Below, piece after piece: positions 46,306 to 54,299 of a DNA stretch of 64,000 nt. The DNA is taken from positions 1 through 64,000 of the forward strand of contig NZ_FNGI01000006.1 of NCBI RefSeq assembly GCF_900102945.1, read 5' to 3'. Under the pieces are notes generated by a model. The model had not been told where the DNA came from. It searched no databases and worked only from the letters and a program-made list of their open reading frames with translations. The stretch's first letter is position 1; each line of letters opens with the position of its first letter. A program made the position numbers and the translations under genes. The stretch comes from Modicisalibacter muralis. Lineage in GTDB: Bacteria; Pseudomonadota; Gammaproteobacteria; Pseudomonadales; Halomonadaceae.

Positions 46306-47337
46306 TTATCGAATGAAGCCACGCATGAACGCGGCGAGGTTGTTACCCAGGCTCTCGGTGGGATAACCGCCTTCCTGGATCAGCACACAGGGCAGATCGA
46401 GCCGCGCCAGGCGATTACCGATGCGCTCGAAATCGTCGGTTTCGAGCGCCAATCCGGCCAACGGGTCGTCCTTGTGGGCGTCGAGCCCCAGCGCGATGAC
46501 CAGTGCCTGCGGCTCGAACCCTTCCAGCGCGGTCAGCAGGCGTTCGAGGCCATCCAGGAAACGCAGGCCGTCGCTGCCCAGCGCCAACGGCACGTTGACG
46601 TTGGCGCCCTGCCCGGCGCCTACGCCGGTCTCGCCCGCGCCACCCCAGAAAAACGGATAGAAATCGGCGGGATCGACGTGCAGCGAGCCGGTCCAGACGT
46701 CGCCTCGCGCATAGAAAATATCCTGGGTGCCGTTGCCGTGGTGCAGATCGACATCGACGATGGCGACCCGCGCGAAGCGCTCGCGCAATACGCTGGCGGC
46801 CAGCGCCGAGTTGTTGAGAAAACAAAAACCGCCGGCCCGCTCCGGCCCGGCATGGTGGCCTGGCGGCCGACACAGCGCATAGGTCGAGGATTCACCCTGG
46901 ATGACCGCCTCGGCGGCGGCTTCGGCACTCGCCGCACTTGCCAGAATACCGGCGAAGCTATCGGCGCCGATCGGGCAGGCCATGTCGTGCAGGTGCCAAC
47001 CGGCCTGGCCGATGGGATGACGCGGATAATGATGCCCGCCGCCGGTGGGGTGCACGTTGGGTGCGACCAGCTCGGCGGCGCCGGGCATCGCCTGCCAGCG
47101 CGCATGGATGGTTTCGAGAAACGCCAGGTAGCGCGGCGTATGGATGCGCGCCAGGCGTTCTCGCAGCACGGGGCTGTCGCTCGACTCCGGCGCCTCGAGG
47201 TGCAAGCCCATAGCGCCTAGTGCCGCGCCAAGACGCTCGGCGCGCTCCGGGCGTTCCGGCGACGGCGCCGGGGCGCCGCGCAGCAGGAAACTAGTCGGCG
47301 CATGACGCGCCTGATCGGGATGATAGAACAGTCTCAT
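46306..47337 (-). CDS. Histone-deacetylase-family amidohydrolase (acetylpolyamine amidohydrolase-like)
   Basis: The start at 47337 (MRLFYHPDQARHAPTSFLL) overlaps the transporter ATPase gene by 4 bases; a longer frame to 47475 derives from that gene's repeats. The 343-residue Zn enzyme has ALCRPPGHHAGPERAGGFCFLNN (catalytic His pair), VDVDLHHGNGTQDIFY (Zn Asp/His) and ALGLDAHKDDPL (Zn Asp). The N-terminal HPDQARHAP and the long insert are typical of bacterial acetylpolyamine amidohydrolases. Linked to an importer of PotABCD type, it may deacetylate an imported acetylpolyamine or acetylated amino acid. Confidence 0.87.
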   Translation of the reverse strand: MRLFYHPDQARHAPTSFLLRGAPAPSPERPERAERLGAALGAMGLHLEAPESSDSPVLRERLARIHTPRYLAFLETIHARWQAMPGAAELVAPNVHPTGGGHHYPRHPIGQAGWHLHDMACPIGADSFAGILASAASAEAAAEAVIQGESSTYALCRPPGHHAGPERAGGFCFLNNSALAASVLRERFARVAIVDVDLHHGNGTQDIFYARGDVWTGSLHVDPADFYPFFWGGAGETGVGAGQGANVNVPLALGSDGLRFLDGLERLLTALEGFEPQALVIALGLDAHKDDPLAGLALETDDFERIGNRLARLDLPCVLIQEGGYPTESLGNNLAAFMRGFIR

Positions 47338-48512
47338 GATGCCCCCTTGCCTACGGCCGCATCTTCGGGCGGCAGCCTGGTCGCATCCTCGGGTGACAAT
47401 CTGGCCGCATCGTTGGGCGCTAATGCAGTGACATCGCCGGGCGGCAGTAGAATCACATCGTCGGCCGGCATCCACACCCGCACCCAGGTGCCGGCCTGCA
47501 ACGGTTGATGATGTACGCCATGAATCAGCTCCAGCGTCTCGCCCTGCTCCGGGCGAATGATGTAGCGCGCCGACATGCCCAGGTAATCCACCGTCTCGAT
47601 GCGTGCCTGAAGCGCATTGCCCACCTCGCCGTCGACGGACGAGACGTCCAACTGGAAGTGCTCGGCGCGCACGATCACCGCCACGCTCTCACCCTGGCGC
47701 CAGGTATCCGTGGATGCGCTCAACCATTCGCGGCCACCGGCGTCGACCCGCCATGCACCCGGCTCACCGCCGACCACGCGGCCGCCCATGACGTTGGCAT
47801 TGCCGAGAAAATTGGCACAGAACCGCGATGTCGGACGGTTGTAGACGACCTGCGGCGTATCGAGTTGCTCGACGCGCCCGTTACTCATCACCGCGATGCG
47901 GTCCGACATCGCCAGCGCCTCGGACTGATCGTGGGTGATGAACAGCGTGGTGATGGCGGTTTCGCGCTGGATGCGCTTCAGCTCCAGGCGCATGTCTTCG
48001 CGCAGGTTGGCGTCCAGCGCCGAAAGTGGCTCGTCGAGCAGCAACAGGTCGGGGTTGATGACGATCGCTCGCGCCAGCGCCACGCGCTGTTGCTGGCCAC
48101 CCGACAGCGCCGCCGGGTAGCGCTCCTCCATCGCCTCGAGTTGCACCAGGCGCAGCGCCTCGCGCACCCGCGTGCGAATCTCGTCCTTACTGCATTTGCG
48201 ATAACGCAGCCCAAAGGCCACGTTGTCATACACGCTGCGGTGCGGAAACAGCGCGTAATTCTGAAACACGATGCCCAGGTTGCGCTTGTGAATCGGCACG
48301 TCGTTGACGCGCCGCCCCTTGATCAGGATATCGCCGGCGCTGGGGCTCTCCAGCCCGGCGATCATGCGCAGCGTGGTGGTCTTGCCGCAACCGGAAGGCC
48401 CCAGAAAGGTCAGGAACTCACCGGACTGCACGGCCATGTCGATGGTTTCCACCGCCACCACGTCGCCATAGCGCTTGTGTATGCCGCGCAGTTCGACCGC
48501 CGCTTCGCTCAT
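47334..48512 (-). CDS. ABC transporter ATP-binding protein, PotA/spermidine-putrescine type
   Basis: A 392-residue ATPase: Walker A FLGPSGCGKTTT, signature LSGGQQQRVALARA, Walker B LLLLDEPLSALD, switch H in LFITHDQSEA, then a C-terminal TOBE domain (residues about 290-355). After the TOBE domain the protein ends in five imperfect octapeptide repeats (LPPGDVTA, LAPNDAAR, LSPEDATR style) encoded by 24-bp DNA repeats (47356-47475). These are not part of the family. The gene follows the binding protein after 3 bases and overlaps the amidohydrolase gene by 4. Confidence 0.9.
   Translation of the reverse strand: MSEAAVELRGIHKRYGDVVAVETIDMAVQSGEFLTFLGPSGCGKTTTLRMIAGLESPSAGDILIKGRRVNDVPIHKRNLGIVFQNYALFPHRSVYDNVAFGLRYRKCSKDEIRTRVREALRLVQLEAMEERYPAALSGGQQQRVALARAIVINPDLLLLDEPLSALDANLREDMRLELKRIQRETAITTLFITHDQSEALAMSDRIAVMSNGRVEQLDTPQVVYNRPTSRFCANFLGNANVMGGRVVGGEPGAWRVDAGGREWLSASTDTWRQGESVAVIVRAEHFQLDVSSVDGEVGNALQARIETVDYLGMSARYIIRPEQGETLELIHGVHHQPLQAGTWVRVWMPADDVILLPPGDVTALAPNDAARLSPEDATRLPPEDAAVGKGAS
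47356..47475. repeat. Five 24-bp tandem repeats encoding a C-terminal octapeptide tail
   Basis: Consecutive 24-bp units begin GCCGCATCTTCGGGC, GTCGCATCCTCGGGT, GCCGCATCGTTGGGC, GTGACATCGCCGGGC and ATCACATCGTCGGCC on the plus strand. They are in frame with the ATPase gene and encode x-L-x-P-x-D-A-x repeats. Confidence 0.85.
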
Positions 48513-48515
48513 TGC

Positions 48516-49661
48516 TTAAAACCCCCGCTCGATGCGGCTGAACATCTTGCTCCACTCCGGCTGCACGCCATTCCAGTAGCGCGGGTCGGCGAAGGTGCGC
48601 CCGGCCAGGTCGCCATTCGGATCGAACGCCGGCAACGACGTCACGCTCTCGGGCAGGTCGACCTGGGTTGGGTCAAGCGACGGCGGGTAACCCTGGGCCT
48701 CGGCCACGGCGATGGCGACTTCCGGCTCGAGCATGAAGTTGAGCAGTTCATGCACCGCCTGCATTGGGCTGCCACGCAGTACGAACATCGCCTCCTGCCA
48801 AGCGAAGGTATTGGGCGGGTCGTAGTAGCCGATCGGGAACCCTTCCTTCTGCAGCGTGGCGATTCGTCCGGACCAGCCCTGCGTGGCGACGATCTCGCCA
48901 CTCGACAGCAGGCTCATCAGCTCGGCGCCCGAGCTCCAGTACTTGCGCAGCAACTTGCGATGCTCGCGCAGGGCGTTCCACATGGCATCGAGATCCTCGA
49001 CGTTATTGGGGTCCTGGCCGGTCATCAGCGCGCCATACCAGCACTGGGTACGCCAATCGCTGATACCGCCGAGCCGGCCTGCGTAGGTCTCGTCGAGCAG
49101 AATCCCGGCGCCCTTCTCGCGAATTTCGTCCTCGCTGATGACCTCGGTGTTATAGGCCAGGCCAGTGGTGCCGTAATCGTAGGGCACCGCCGAGAGTCCA
49201 CCGTTGGAGAGCTTGCGAAACGGTTCCATCAGGCGCGGCAAGACGAATTTCAGATTGGGGATCTTCGCCTCGTCCAGGGTCACGTCGAGTTCGGCATCCA
49301 CGTAGCGCACATAATCGAATACGCCACTCGAATGGAAGACGTTGAAGGTGCCCGGCGCGCTGGTGCGCACGCGAGTGAAGAACTCATCGACCCCGGCGAA
49401 GGTGCCGTCGACGACCTGCACGCCGGTGGCCTGGGTGTACGGGTCGAAGGCATGCTCGCGCAACGCCTCGGAGACGCTGCCACCCCAGCCGTCGAAGCGC
49501 ACCTGGTCGACCATGGCGAAGGCACGGCCGGAGTGCATGGCCAGCGGACCGGCCAAGCCCAGTGCCGCGCCCCCGAGGCCCAGCAGTTGCACGAAGCGTC
49601 GGCGAGAAAGCCGCCCGTTACGATAGTCGTCGAGCCATTGCTGATAGCGGTTGTCGTTCAT
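48516..49661 (-). CDS. ABC transporter substrate-binding protein, Tat-exported (PotD/PotF-like)
   Basis: A 381-residue periplasmic binding protein. The N-terminus has a twin-arginine signal, LSRRRFVQLLGLGGAALGLAGPLA, followed by a GRAFA cleavage site near residue 49. The mature part (VRFDGWGGSVSEALREHAFDPY, then VPYDYGTTGLAYNTEV) resembles spermidine/putrescine binding proteins. Ligand identity cannot be assigned. It is encoded between the permeases and the ATPase, and the Tat route suggests folding before export. Confidence 0.88.
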   Translation of the reverse strand: MNDNRYQQWLDDYRNGRLSRRRFVQLLGLGGAALGLAGPLAMHSGRAFAMVDQVRFDGWGGSVSEALREHAFDPYTQATGVQVVDGTFAGVDEFFTRVRTSAPGTFNVFHSSGVFDYVRYVDAELDVTLDEAKIPNLKFVLPRLMEPFRKLSNGGLSAVPYDYGTTGLAYNTEVISEDEIREKGAGILLDETYAGRLGGISDWRTQCWYGALMTGQDPNNVEDLDAMWNALREHRKLLRKYWSSGAELMSLLSSGEIVATQGWSGRIATLQKEGFPIGYYDPPNTFAWQEAMFVLRGSPMQAVHELLNFMLEPEVAIAVAEAQGYPPSLDPTQVDLPESVTSLPAFDPNGDLAGRTFADPRYWNGVQPEWSKMFSRIERGF

Positions 49662-49748
49662 CGTTCATCTCCCTGTTACTGCCTTTGTGGTTATCATTCC
49701 GCAGCGGTGATGCTGACGGCGTCGCCGTCGTGATATCGGGGCTTGTGC

Positions 49749-50537
49749 TCAACCTCGCGCAAAGCGCCTTGCCAAAGCGCCGGCGATGAGTGGCAGGCTG
49801 ATGGTGATAACGATCATCAGGCTGCCGAGTGCGTTGATTTCCGGGCTGATCGAGTTACGTAGCATGGCGAAGATCTGCGTCGGCACCGTCTCGGTGCCCG
49901 CCGACTTCCAGAATAGCGTGGCGGTGATATCGTCGAACGAGATAGTGAAGGCGAACACCATGCCCGCCAGCACCGCCGGCATGATCAGCGGCAAGGTGAC
50001 AGTGAAAAACGTCTGCACGGGATTGGCGCCCAGGCTGCGCGCGGCCTCTTCGTAATCGCGACGCAGGCCGGCCAGGCGCGCCTGCACCACCAGTACCACG
50101 AAGGGCAGCGTGATCAGCACGTGGCCGAGCAGTAGCAACGCATAGGAACGCGGCACCGACAGCCAGCGCAGAAACAGCAGCAGCGCCACGCCCAGCACCA
50201 CTTCGGGAATCAGGATCGGCGAGACCAGTAGCGTGCTGATCCACTGCTTGCCGCGAAAGTGGAAGCGCATCAGCGCCAGGCTGGCCAACACGCCGATGAC
50301 CGACGAGATGATCGCCGTTTGCAGGCCGAGCCACAGAGAAGTGGAAAGCGCCGAGCGAATCGCCTGGTTTTCGGCCAACTCGCGATACCAGCGCAGGCTG
50401 ACACCCTCCATGGGAAAACCGCCGAACTGCTGCGGATTGAACGACAGCACCACCACCGCGACGATCGGCAGAAACATGAACAGATAAACGGCGATGGTCG
50501 ATAGCCGAATCAACCTCCAGCCCAACCCATCGTTCAT
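49749..50537 (-). CDS. ABC transporter permease, PotC type
   Basis: A 262-residue inner-membrane permease with six membrane segments. The conserved EAA loop, EEAARSLGANPVQTFFTVTLPLIMPA, contacts the ATPase. The N-terminus reads LIRLSTIAVYLFMFLPIVAVVVLSF and is followed by SLRWYRELAENQ, typical of PotC/YdcV. It follows the other permease gene after 36 bases. Confidence 0.92.
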   Translation of the reverse strand: MNDGLGWRLIRLSTIAVYLFMFLPIVAVVVLSFNPQQFGGFPMEGVSLRWYRELAENQAIRSALSTSLWLGLQTAIISSVIGVLASLALMRFHFRGKQWISTLLVSPILIPEVVLGVALLLFLRWLSVPRSYALLLLGHVLITLPFVVLVVQARLAGLRRDYEEAARSLGANPVQTFFTVTLPLIMPAVLAGMVFAFTISFDDITATLFWKSAGTETVPTQIFAMLRNSISPEINALGSLMIVITISLPLIAGALARRFARG

Positions 50538-50573
50538 TGGCGTTCTCCTGCGTTATAGCGCGTGGGCGTCGCT

Positions 50574-51446
50574 TCACCCCGCCAGGGACTTGTAGATCTG
50601 GCCAAGACCGAGAAAGCGGTTGTAGAGCATGACGATACCGCCCAGCAGCATCAGCAATAGCATCGACATGGCCGCGCCCATCGGCCAGTTGAGCTGGATG
50701 ATGATGGTGTCGTAGATCAAGGTCGCGAACATCGCGTTCTGCGGACCGCCGAGGATCATCGGCGTCACGTAGGTGCCCGCTCCGAGCACGAAACACAGAA
50801 GCCCACCCGCCGCCAGGCCGGGCAACGACAGCGGCAAGGTGACCTCGAGAAAAACCCGAAAGGGTGGCGCGCCGAGCGAAGCCGCCGAAGCTTCGATATT
50901 GCGGTCGAGCCCTTCCAATACCACGTAGATATTGAGAATCATGAACGGCAGCAGGTAGTGAATCAGCCCCAGCACCACGGCGACTTCGTTGTAGAGCATC
51001 TGCAACGGCGCATCGATCGCACCGAGCGCTTCGAGCAGGGTATTGATCAGCCCGTTGGCGCCGAGGATGTTGATCCACGACAGCGTGCGAATGATGTAGC
51101 TGATCCAGAACGGCAGCAGCAACAAAAGCACCAGAAAGGACTTGTTGCGCAACCGGCAGCGCGCCAGGAAATAAGCCACCGGATACCCCATCAAGGCACA
51201 GCCTATGGTTCCCTCCAGGGCGATGCGCAGCGTCTGCCAGAGGATCGCCCAATAGAACGGATCGGCGAGCATCGAGGTCCAGTTGCTCAGCGTCCACTCG
51301 CGCGTGGCGAGCCCAGTGGCACTGCTCAGCCATAGCGAATACACCGCGACGAATGCGGTGGGAATGATCAACAGGAAGAACAGCGCCGTTAGCGCGGGAC
51401 TCAGCAACAACCAGGGTTTGATGCCGCCTTGGGGCGTGGCCTGCAT
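50574..51446 (-). CDS. ABC transporter permease, PotB type
   Basis: The start at 51446 (MQATPQGGIKPWLLLSPAL) is preferred over an upstream in-frame ATG at 51500. The 290-residue permease has six membrane segments (LTALFFLLIIPTAFVAVYSLWL, and VLGLIHYLLPFMILNIYVVLEG among others) and the EAA loop EASAASLGAPPFRVFLEVTLPLSLPG. The second cytoplasmic half of the channel is PotC. It is the first transporter gene, 129 bases downstream of the AraC-family regulator gene on the same strand. Confidence 0.9.
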   Translation of the reverse strand: MQATPQGGIKPWLLLSPALTALFFLLIIPTAFVAVYSLWLSSATGLATREWTLSNWTSMLADPFYWAILWQTLRIALEGTIGCALMGYPVAYFLARCRLRNKSFLVLLLLLPFWISYIIRTLSWINILGANGLINTLLEALGAIDAPLQMLYNEVAVVLGLIHYLLPFMILNIYVVLEGLDRNIEASAASLGAPPFRVFLEVTLPLSLPGLAAGGLLCFVLGAGTYVTPMILGGPQNAMFATLIYDTIIIQLNWPMGAAMSMLLLMLLGGIVMLYNRFLGLGQIYKSLAG

Positions 51447-51574
51447 AAGCAATCCACATAAAAAAGTGATTGTCTTGCAGCGTAGAACGACCTTAGGCAA
51501 ACGATTTGCCCGAGCCTACGGTGTTTTTGCCCCACCCTCGGGAGAAGCCCGCCACGCCAACCCAGCAGCGACGA

Positions 51575-52357
51575 TCAAATGACCCCGCGCCGATGCGCCG
51601 ATGGCGTCGCCGAGAAGACGCGGCGGTACGCACGCGAAAAACTGCCCTGATCGTGAAAGCCCACCTGAATGGCGATACGCCCAAGCGGCAGTTGGGTGTG
51701 GCGCACCAGCGCCTCGGCGTGTAACAACCGGCGTTGCTGCACATAGGCCCGGGGTGTCAGACCGGTGGCCTCGCGAAAGCACACATGAAAATGACCCGGA
51801 CTCAGCGCGCACAGGCTGGCCAGATCCTCGACATGAATCGTCTGATGAAGGTGAGCATCGACATGGCGTTCGATGCATTTCAGATCGAGCCGCTCGCGCG
51901 GGCTGCCTTGGCGTACTGCACCAGGAGCTGGAAGCAGCCGGTCGTCATGCAGATTGAGATAAATCGCCTTGAGAATCAGCGTGGCGATCTCCCCCTGTAG
52001 TGCCGGACGATTTTCGACCTGCTGCATCATTTCCTGCGCCAATTGGTGCAACTCGGGCGGCACCGCGAAGAAACTTGGCCGCTCGAATAACCGACTGACT
52101 TCATCGGCATATGGCGTCAAGCCGAGATTGACCAGCGGCACATCCAGAACCAGCGTGCGATTGCGACCATCGCCGGTGTAATCGTGATGATAGGTGGAAG
52201 GGATCAGACAACCGCGCTCGCGGGTGATGCGTTCACCACGCCCCTCGATACTCAGTTCGGTAGTGCCCGACGTCGCCAGAATCAACTGGTGATAGGGATG
52301 CTCGTGGGAGACGTAATCCTGCACCAGCGTGCAGGCACGTAAATTGAAGAACGACAT
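51575..52357 (-). CDS. AraC-family transcriptional regulator
   Basis: A 260-residue regulator with an N-terminal cupin ligand domain (ACTLVQDYVSHEHPYHQLILATSG, typical cupin HxH) and a C-terminal pair of HTH motifs (IHVEDLASLCALSPGHFHVCFREATG and LPLGRIAIQVGFHDQGSFSRAYRRVF). Position directly upstream and co-directional suggests control of the ABC transporter, amidohydrolase and cyclodeaminase operon. The effector is unknown. Confidence 0.88.
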   Translation of the reverse strand: MSFFNLRACTLVQDYVSHEHPYHQLILATSGTTELSIEGRGERITRERGCLIPSTYHHDYTGDGRNRTLVLDVPLVNLGLTPYADEVSRLFERPSFFAVPPELHQLAQEMMQQVENRPALQGEIATLILKAIYLNLHDDRLLPAPGAVRQGSPRERLDLKCIERHVDAHLHQTIHVEDLASLCALSPGHFHVCFREATGLTPRAYVQQRRLLHAEALVRHTQLPLGRIAIQVGFHDQGSFSRAYRRVFSATPSAHRRGVI

Positions 52358-52429
52358 GGCATTGTTATTATCCGTTGGACCGATCCATCAAGAATAGCTT
52401 AACGCTGACCACGCCGCCCATCGCCGAGT

Positions 52430-52609
52430 TCAGCAGCGCCCTTTCTTGGCCTGACCCGGCGGACAAAACTCACCATGACCATGTCGGTGATCGTGATCGT
52501 CGATCTCGATAATGGGTTCCGGGTGGATACGCGCTGGCGTATAGCTGCAACCCGTTGCGAACAGCACCATCAGCGATAGTAGAAAGACGCTCGTCAGTGA
52601 GTGAGTCAT
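52430..52609 (-). CDS. Small lipoprotein with His/Asp-rich middle and FCPPGQAKKGRC end
   Basis: The start is the ATG at 52609 with AAGGAAGGAACC directly upstream; a much longer frame continues but is not expected to be used. The 59-residue protein has a lipoprotein signal (LLSLMVLFATGC, lipobox ATGC at residues 18-21) and then a short mature part with DDHDHRHGHGEFCPPGQAKKGRC. The His-rich stretch and Cys residues suggest metal binding at the outer envelope. The C-terminal PPGQAKKGR pattern occurs in small lipoproteins of other gammaproteobacteria. Function unknown. Confidence 0.75.
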   Translation of the reverse strand: MTHSLTSVFLLSLMVLFATGCSYTPARIHPEPIIEIDDHDHRHGHGEFCPPGQAKKGRC

Positions 52610-52703
52610 GGTTCCTTCCTTTTTTCGTATGGGTTTTCCCATACTCAGCATAGAGAAAAAGCACTCGCGACGTAAGTATGATGGTTCACAGCGGCGATGG
52701 GGC

Positions 52704-52742
52704 TTGACAACTGACTCCACAATCGTAGATTTTGGTATACAA
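52704..52742 (+). promoter_or_regulatory. Promoter with palindromic operator before the deaminase gene
   Basis: TTGACA (52704-52709), a 16-base spacer and TAGATT (52726-52731) form a plausible sigma-70 promoter. The palindrome-like TTGGTATACAA (52732-52742) covers the region just downstream of the -10 box, the place for a repressor. Similar TTGTATACAA sites are used by GntR-type repressors. No repressor gene is adjacent. Confidence 0.5.
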
Positions 52743-52874
52743 CAACAGTACACAAAAACCATCTCCGGCATGTAGAGCAAGGCACCTGAACCAGGCGACA
52801 GTCCAATACGTCGCGTGGGTAACCCTTTACCCTTGAAGGGAGGTGGCCGTTCACACTGCTGAGGAGAAAGCACT

Positions 52875-54230
52875 ATGGCCGAGACAAGCAACACACTGTG
52901 GATCCGCAACCCGCTGGCCTGTGCCGATGCGGATGCCGCCGGCGGCGTGGTGATCAAAGGATCGCGCATCGTCGAGAAGGTCCCCACCGGTGGCCAGCCC
53001 AGCCAAGCGGTCGACACGACATTCGATGCATCGAACCATGTCCTGTTGCCCGGGCTGGTCAATACCCACCATCACTTCTACCAGACACTGACCCGCGCCT
53101 ACTCACCGGCACTCAACAAGGAATTGTTCCCTTGGCTGACCACGCTGTATGACGTCTGGGCCAACCTCGACGAGGAGCAGATGGCGCTGGCCAGCGAACT
53201 GGCCATGGTCGAGCTGCTGATGTCGGGCTGCACCACCGTGGCCGATCACCACTATGTGTTTTCCGGCGCCCTGACCAACGCCATCGACCAGCAAGTGGAA
53301 ACCGCCCAGCGCCTCGGCGTGCGCGCCGCGCTGACTCGCGGCTCGATGAGCGTGGGGCGCGACGATGGCGGCCTGCCACCGCAATCGGTGGTTCAGGACG
53401 AACGCACCATCCTCGACGACAGCCAGCGCCTGATCGACCGCTACCACCAGCACGGCGACGGCGCCATGACCACCATCGCCCTGGCGCCCTGCTCACCGTT
53501 CTCGGTCAGTCGCGAACTGATGCGCGAGAGCGCGCGGCTCGCCGAGACCAACGACGTGCGCCTGCATACCCACCTCGCCGAAACCGAGGACGAAACCGCC
53601 TATTGCCAGAAGCTGTTCGGCATGCGCCCGCTGGATTATCTCGAGGAGAACGGCTGGTTGAGCGATCGCACCTGGCTGGCGCATGGCATCCATTTCAACG
53701 ACGACGAAATCGCCCGGCTCGGTCGCGCCGGCACCGGCATCGCGCACTGCCCGTCGTCGAACATGGTGCTGGGCTCGGGGTTGTGTCGTACGCTGGAACT
53801 CGAAGCCGCCGGCGCGCCGGTTGGGCTCGCCGTCGATGGCTCGGCCTCCAACGATCACTCCAATCTCGCCGAAGAGATGCGCCAGGCACTGCTGCTCGGG
53901 CGACTACGCTATTCGCCCAGCGAAGTGACCCATCAGGCGGTGATCCGCTGGGCCACGCAAGGTTCCGCGCGCTGCCTGGGCCGCGACGACATCGGCGGCC
54001 TGGAGCCTGGTCAGCAGGCCGACCTCGCGCTATTCAAACTCGACGAGCCGCGCTTCTCGGGCGCTGAGAATCCATTGGCCGCACTGCTGCTGTGTGGCGC
54101 CCACCGCGCCGACCGGGTGATGGTCGCCGGGCGCTGGCGGGTCACCGACGGCCAGCCCTGCGAGATCGATCTCGAAGCCTTGATGGCTCGCCACGACAGC
54201 GCGGCCAGGCAATTAAGACGAGCATTATAA
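52875..54230 (+). CDS. 8-Oxoguanine deaminase (amidohydrolase superfamily)
   Basis: A 451-residue Zn amidohydrolase of the guanine-deaminase/atrazine-chlorohydrolase group. Metal and substrate residues: GLVNTHHHFYQTLTRAYS (HxH), VRLHTHLAETEDE (His and Glu), WLAHGIHFNDDE (His) and VGLAVDGSASNDHSN (Asp). The full-length match to PA0142-like enzymes favours 8-oxoguanine to urate plus ammonia; guanine or isocytosine deaminase are alternatives. AGGAGAAAG lies upstream of the ATG. The downstream permease gene belongs to the same unit. Confidence 0.85.
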   Translation: MAETSNTLWIRNPLACADADAAGGVVIKGSRIVEKVPTGGQPSQAVDTTFDASNHVLLPGLVNTHHHFYQTLTRAYSPALNKELFPWLTTLYDVWANLDEEQMALASELAMVELLMSGCTTVADHHYVFSGALTNAIDQQVETAQRLGVRAALTRGSMSVGRDDGGLPPQSVVQDERTILDDSQRLIDRYHQHGDGAMTTIALAPCSPFSVSRELMRESARLAETNDVRLHTHLAETEDETAYCQKLFGMRPLDYLEENGWLSDRTWLAHGIHFNDDEIARLGRAGTGIAHCPSSNMVLGSGLCRTLELEAAGAPVGLAVDGSASNDHSNLAEEMRQALLLGRLRYSPSEVTHQAVIRWATQGSARCLGRDDIGGLEPGQQADLALFKLDEPRFSGAENPLAALLLCGAHRADRVMVAGRWRVTDGQPCEIDLEALMARHDSAARQLRRAL

Positions 54231-54299
54231 ACCGGGCAATGGCGCCAGTTGGCGTCGCCGCCCTCCTCTGTAGTTACAACAACAACCAGGAGAGCCTCG

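Noticed and set aside
47505-49733. Plus-strand open frame of 742 codons
   Set aside because: It is the antisense shadow of the ABC ATPase and binding-protein genes, caused by high GC. Its product has the Arg/His-rich composition of a shadow frame.
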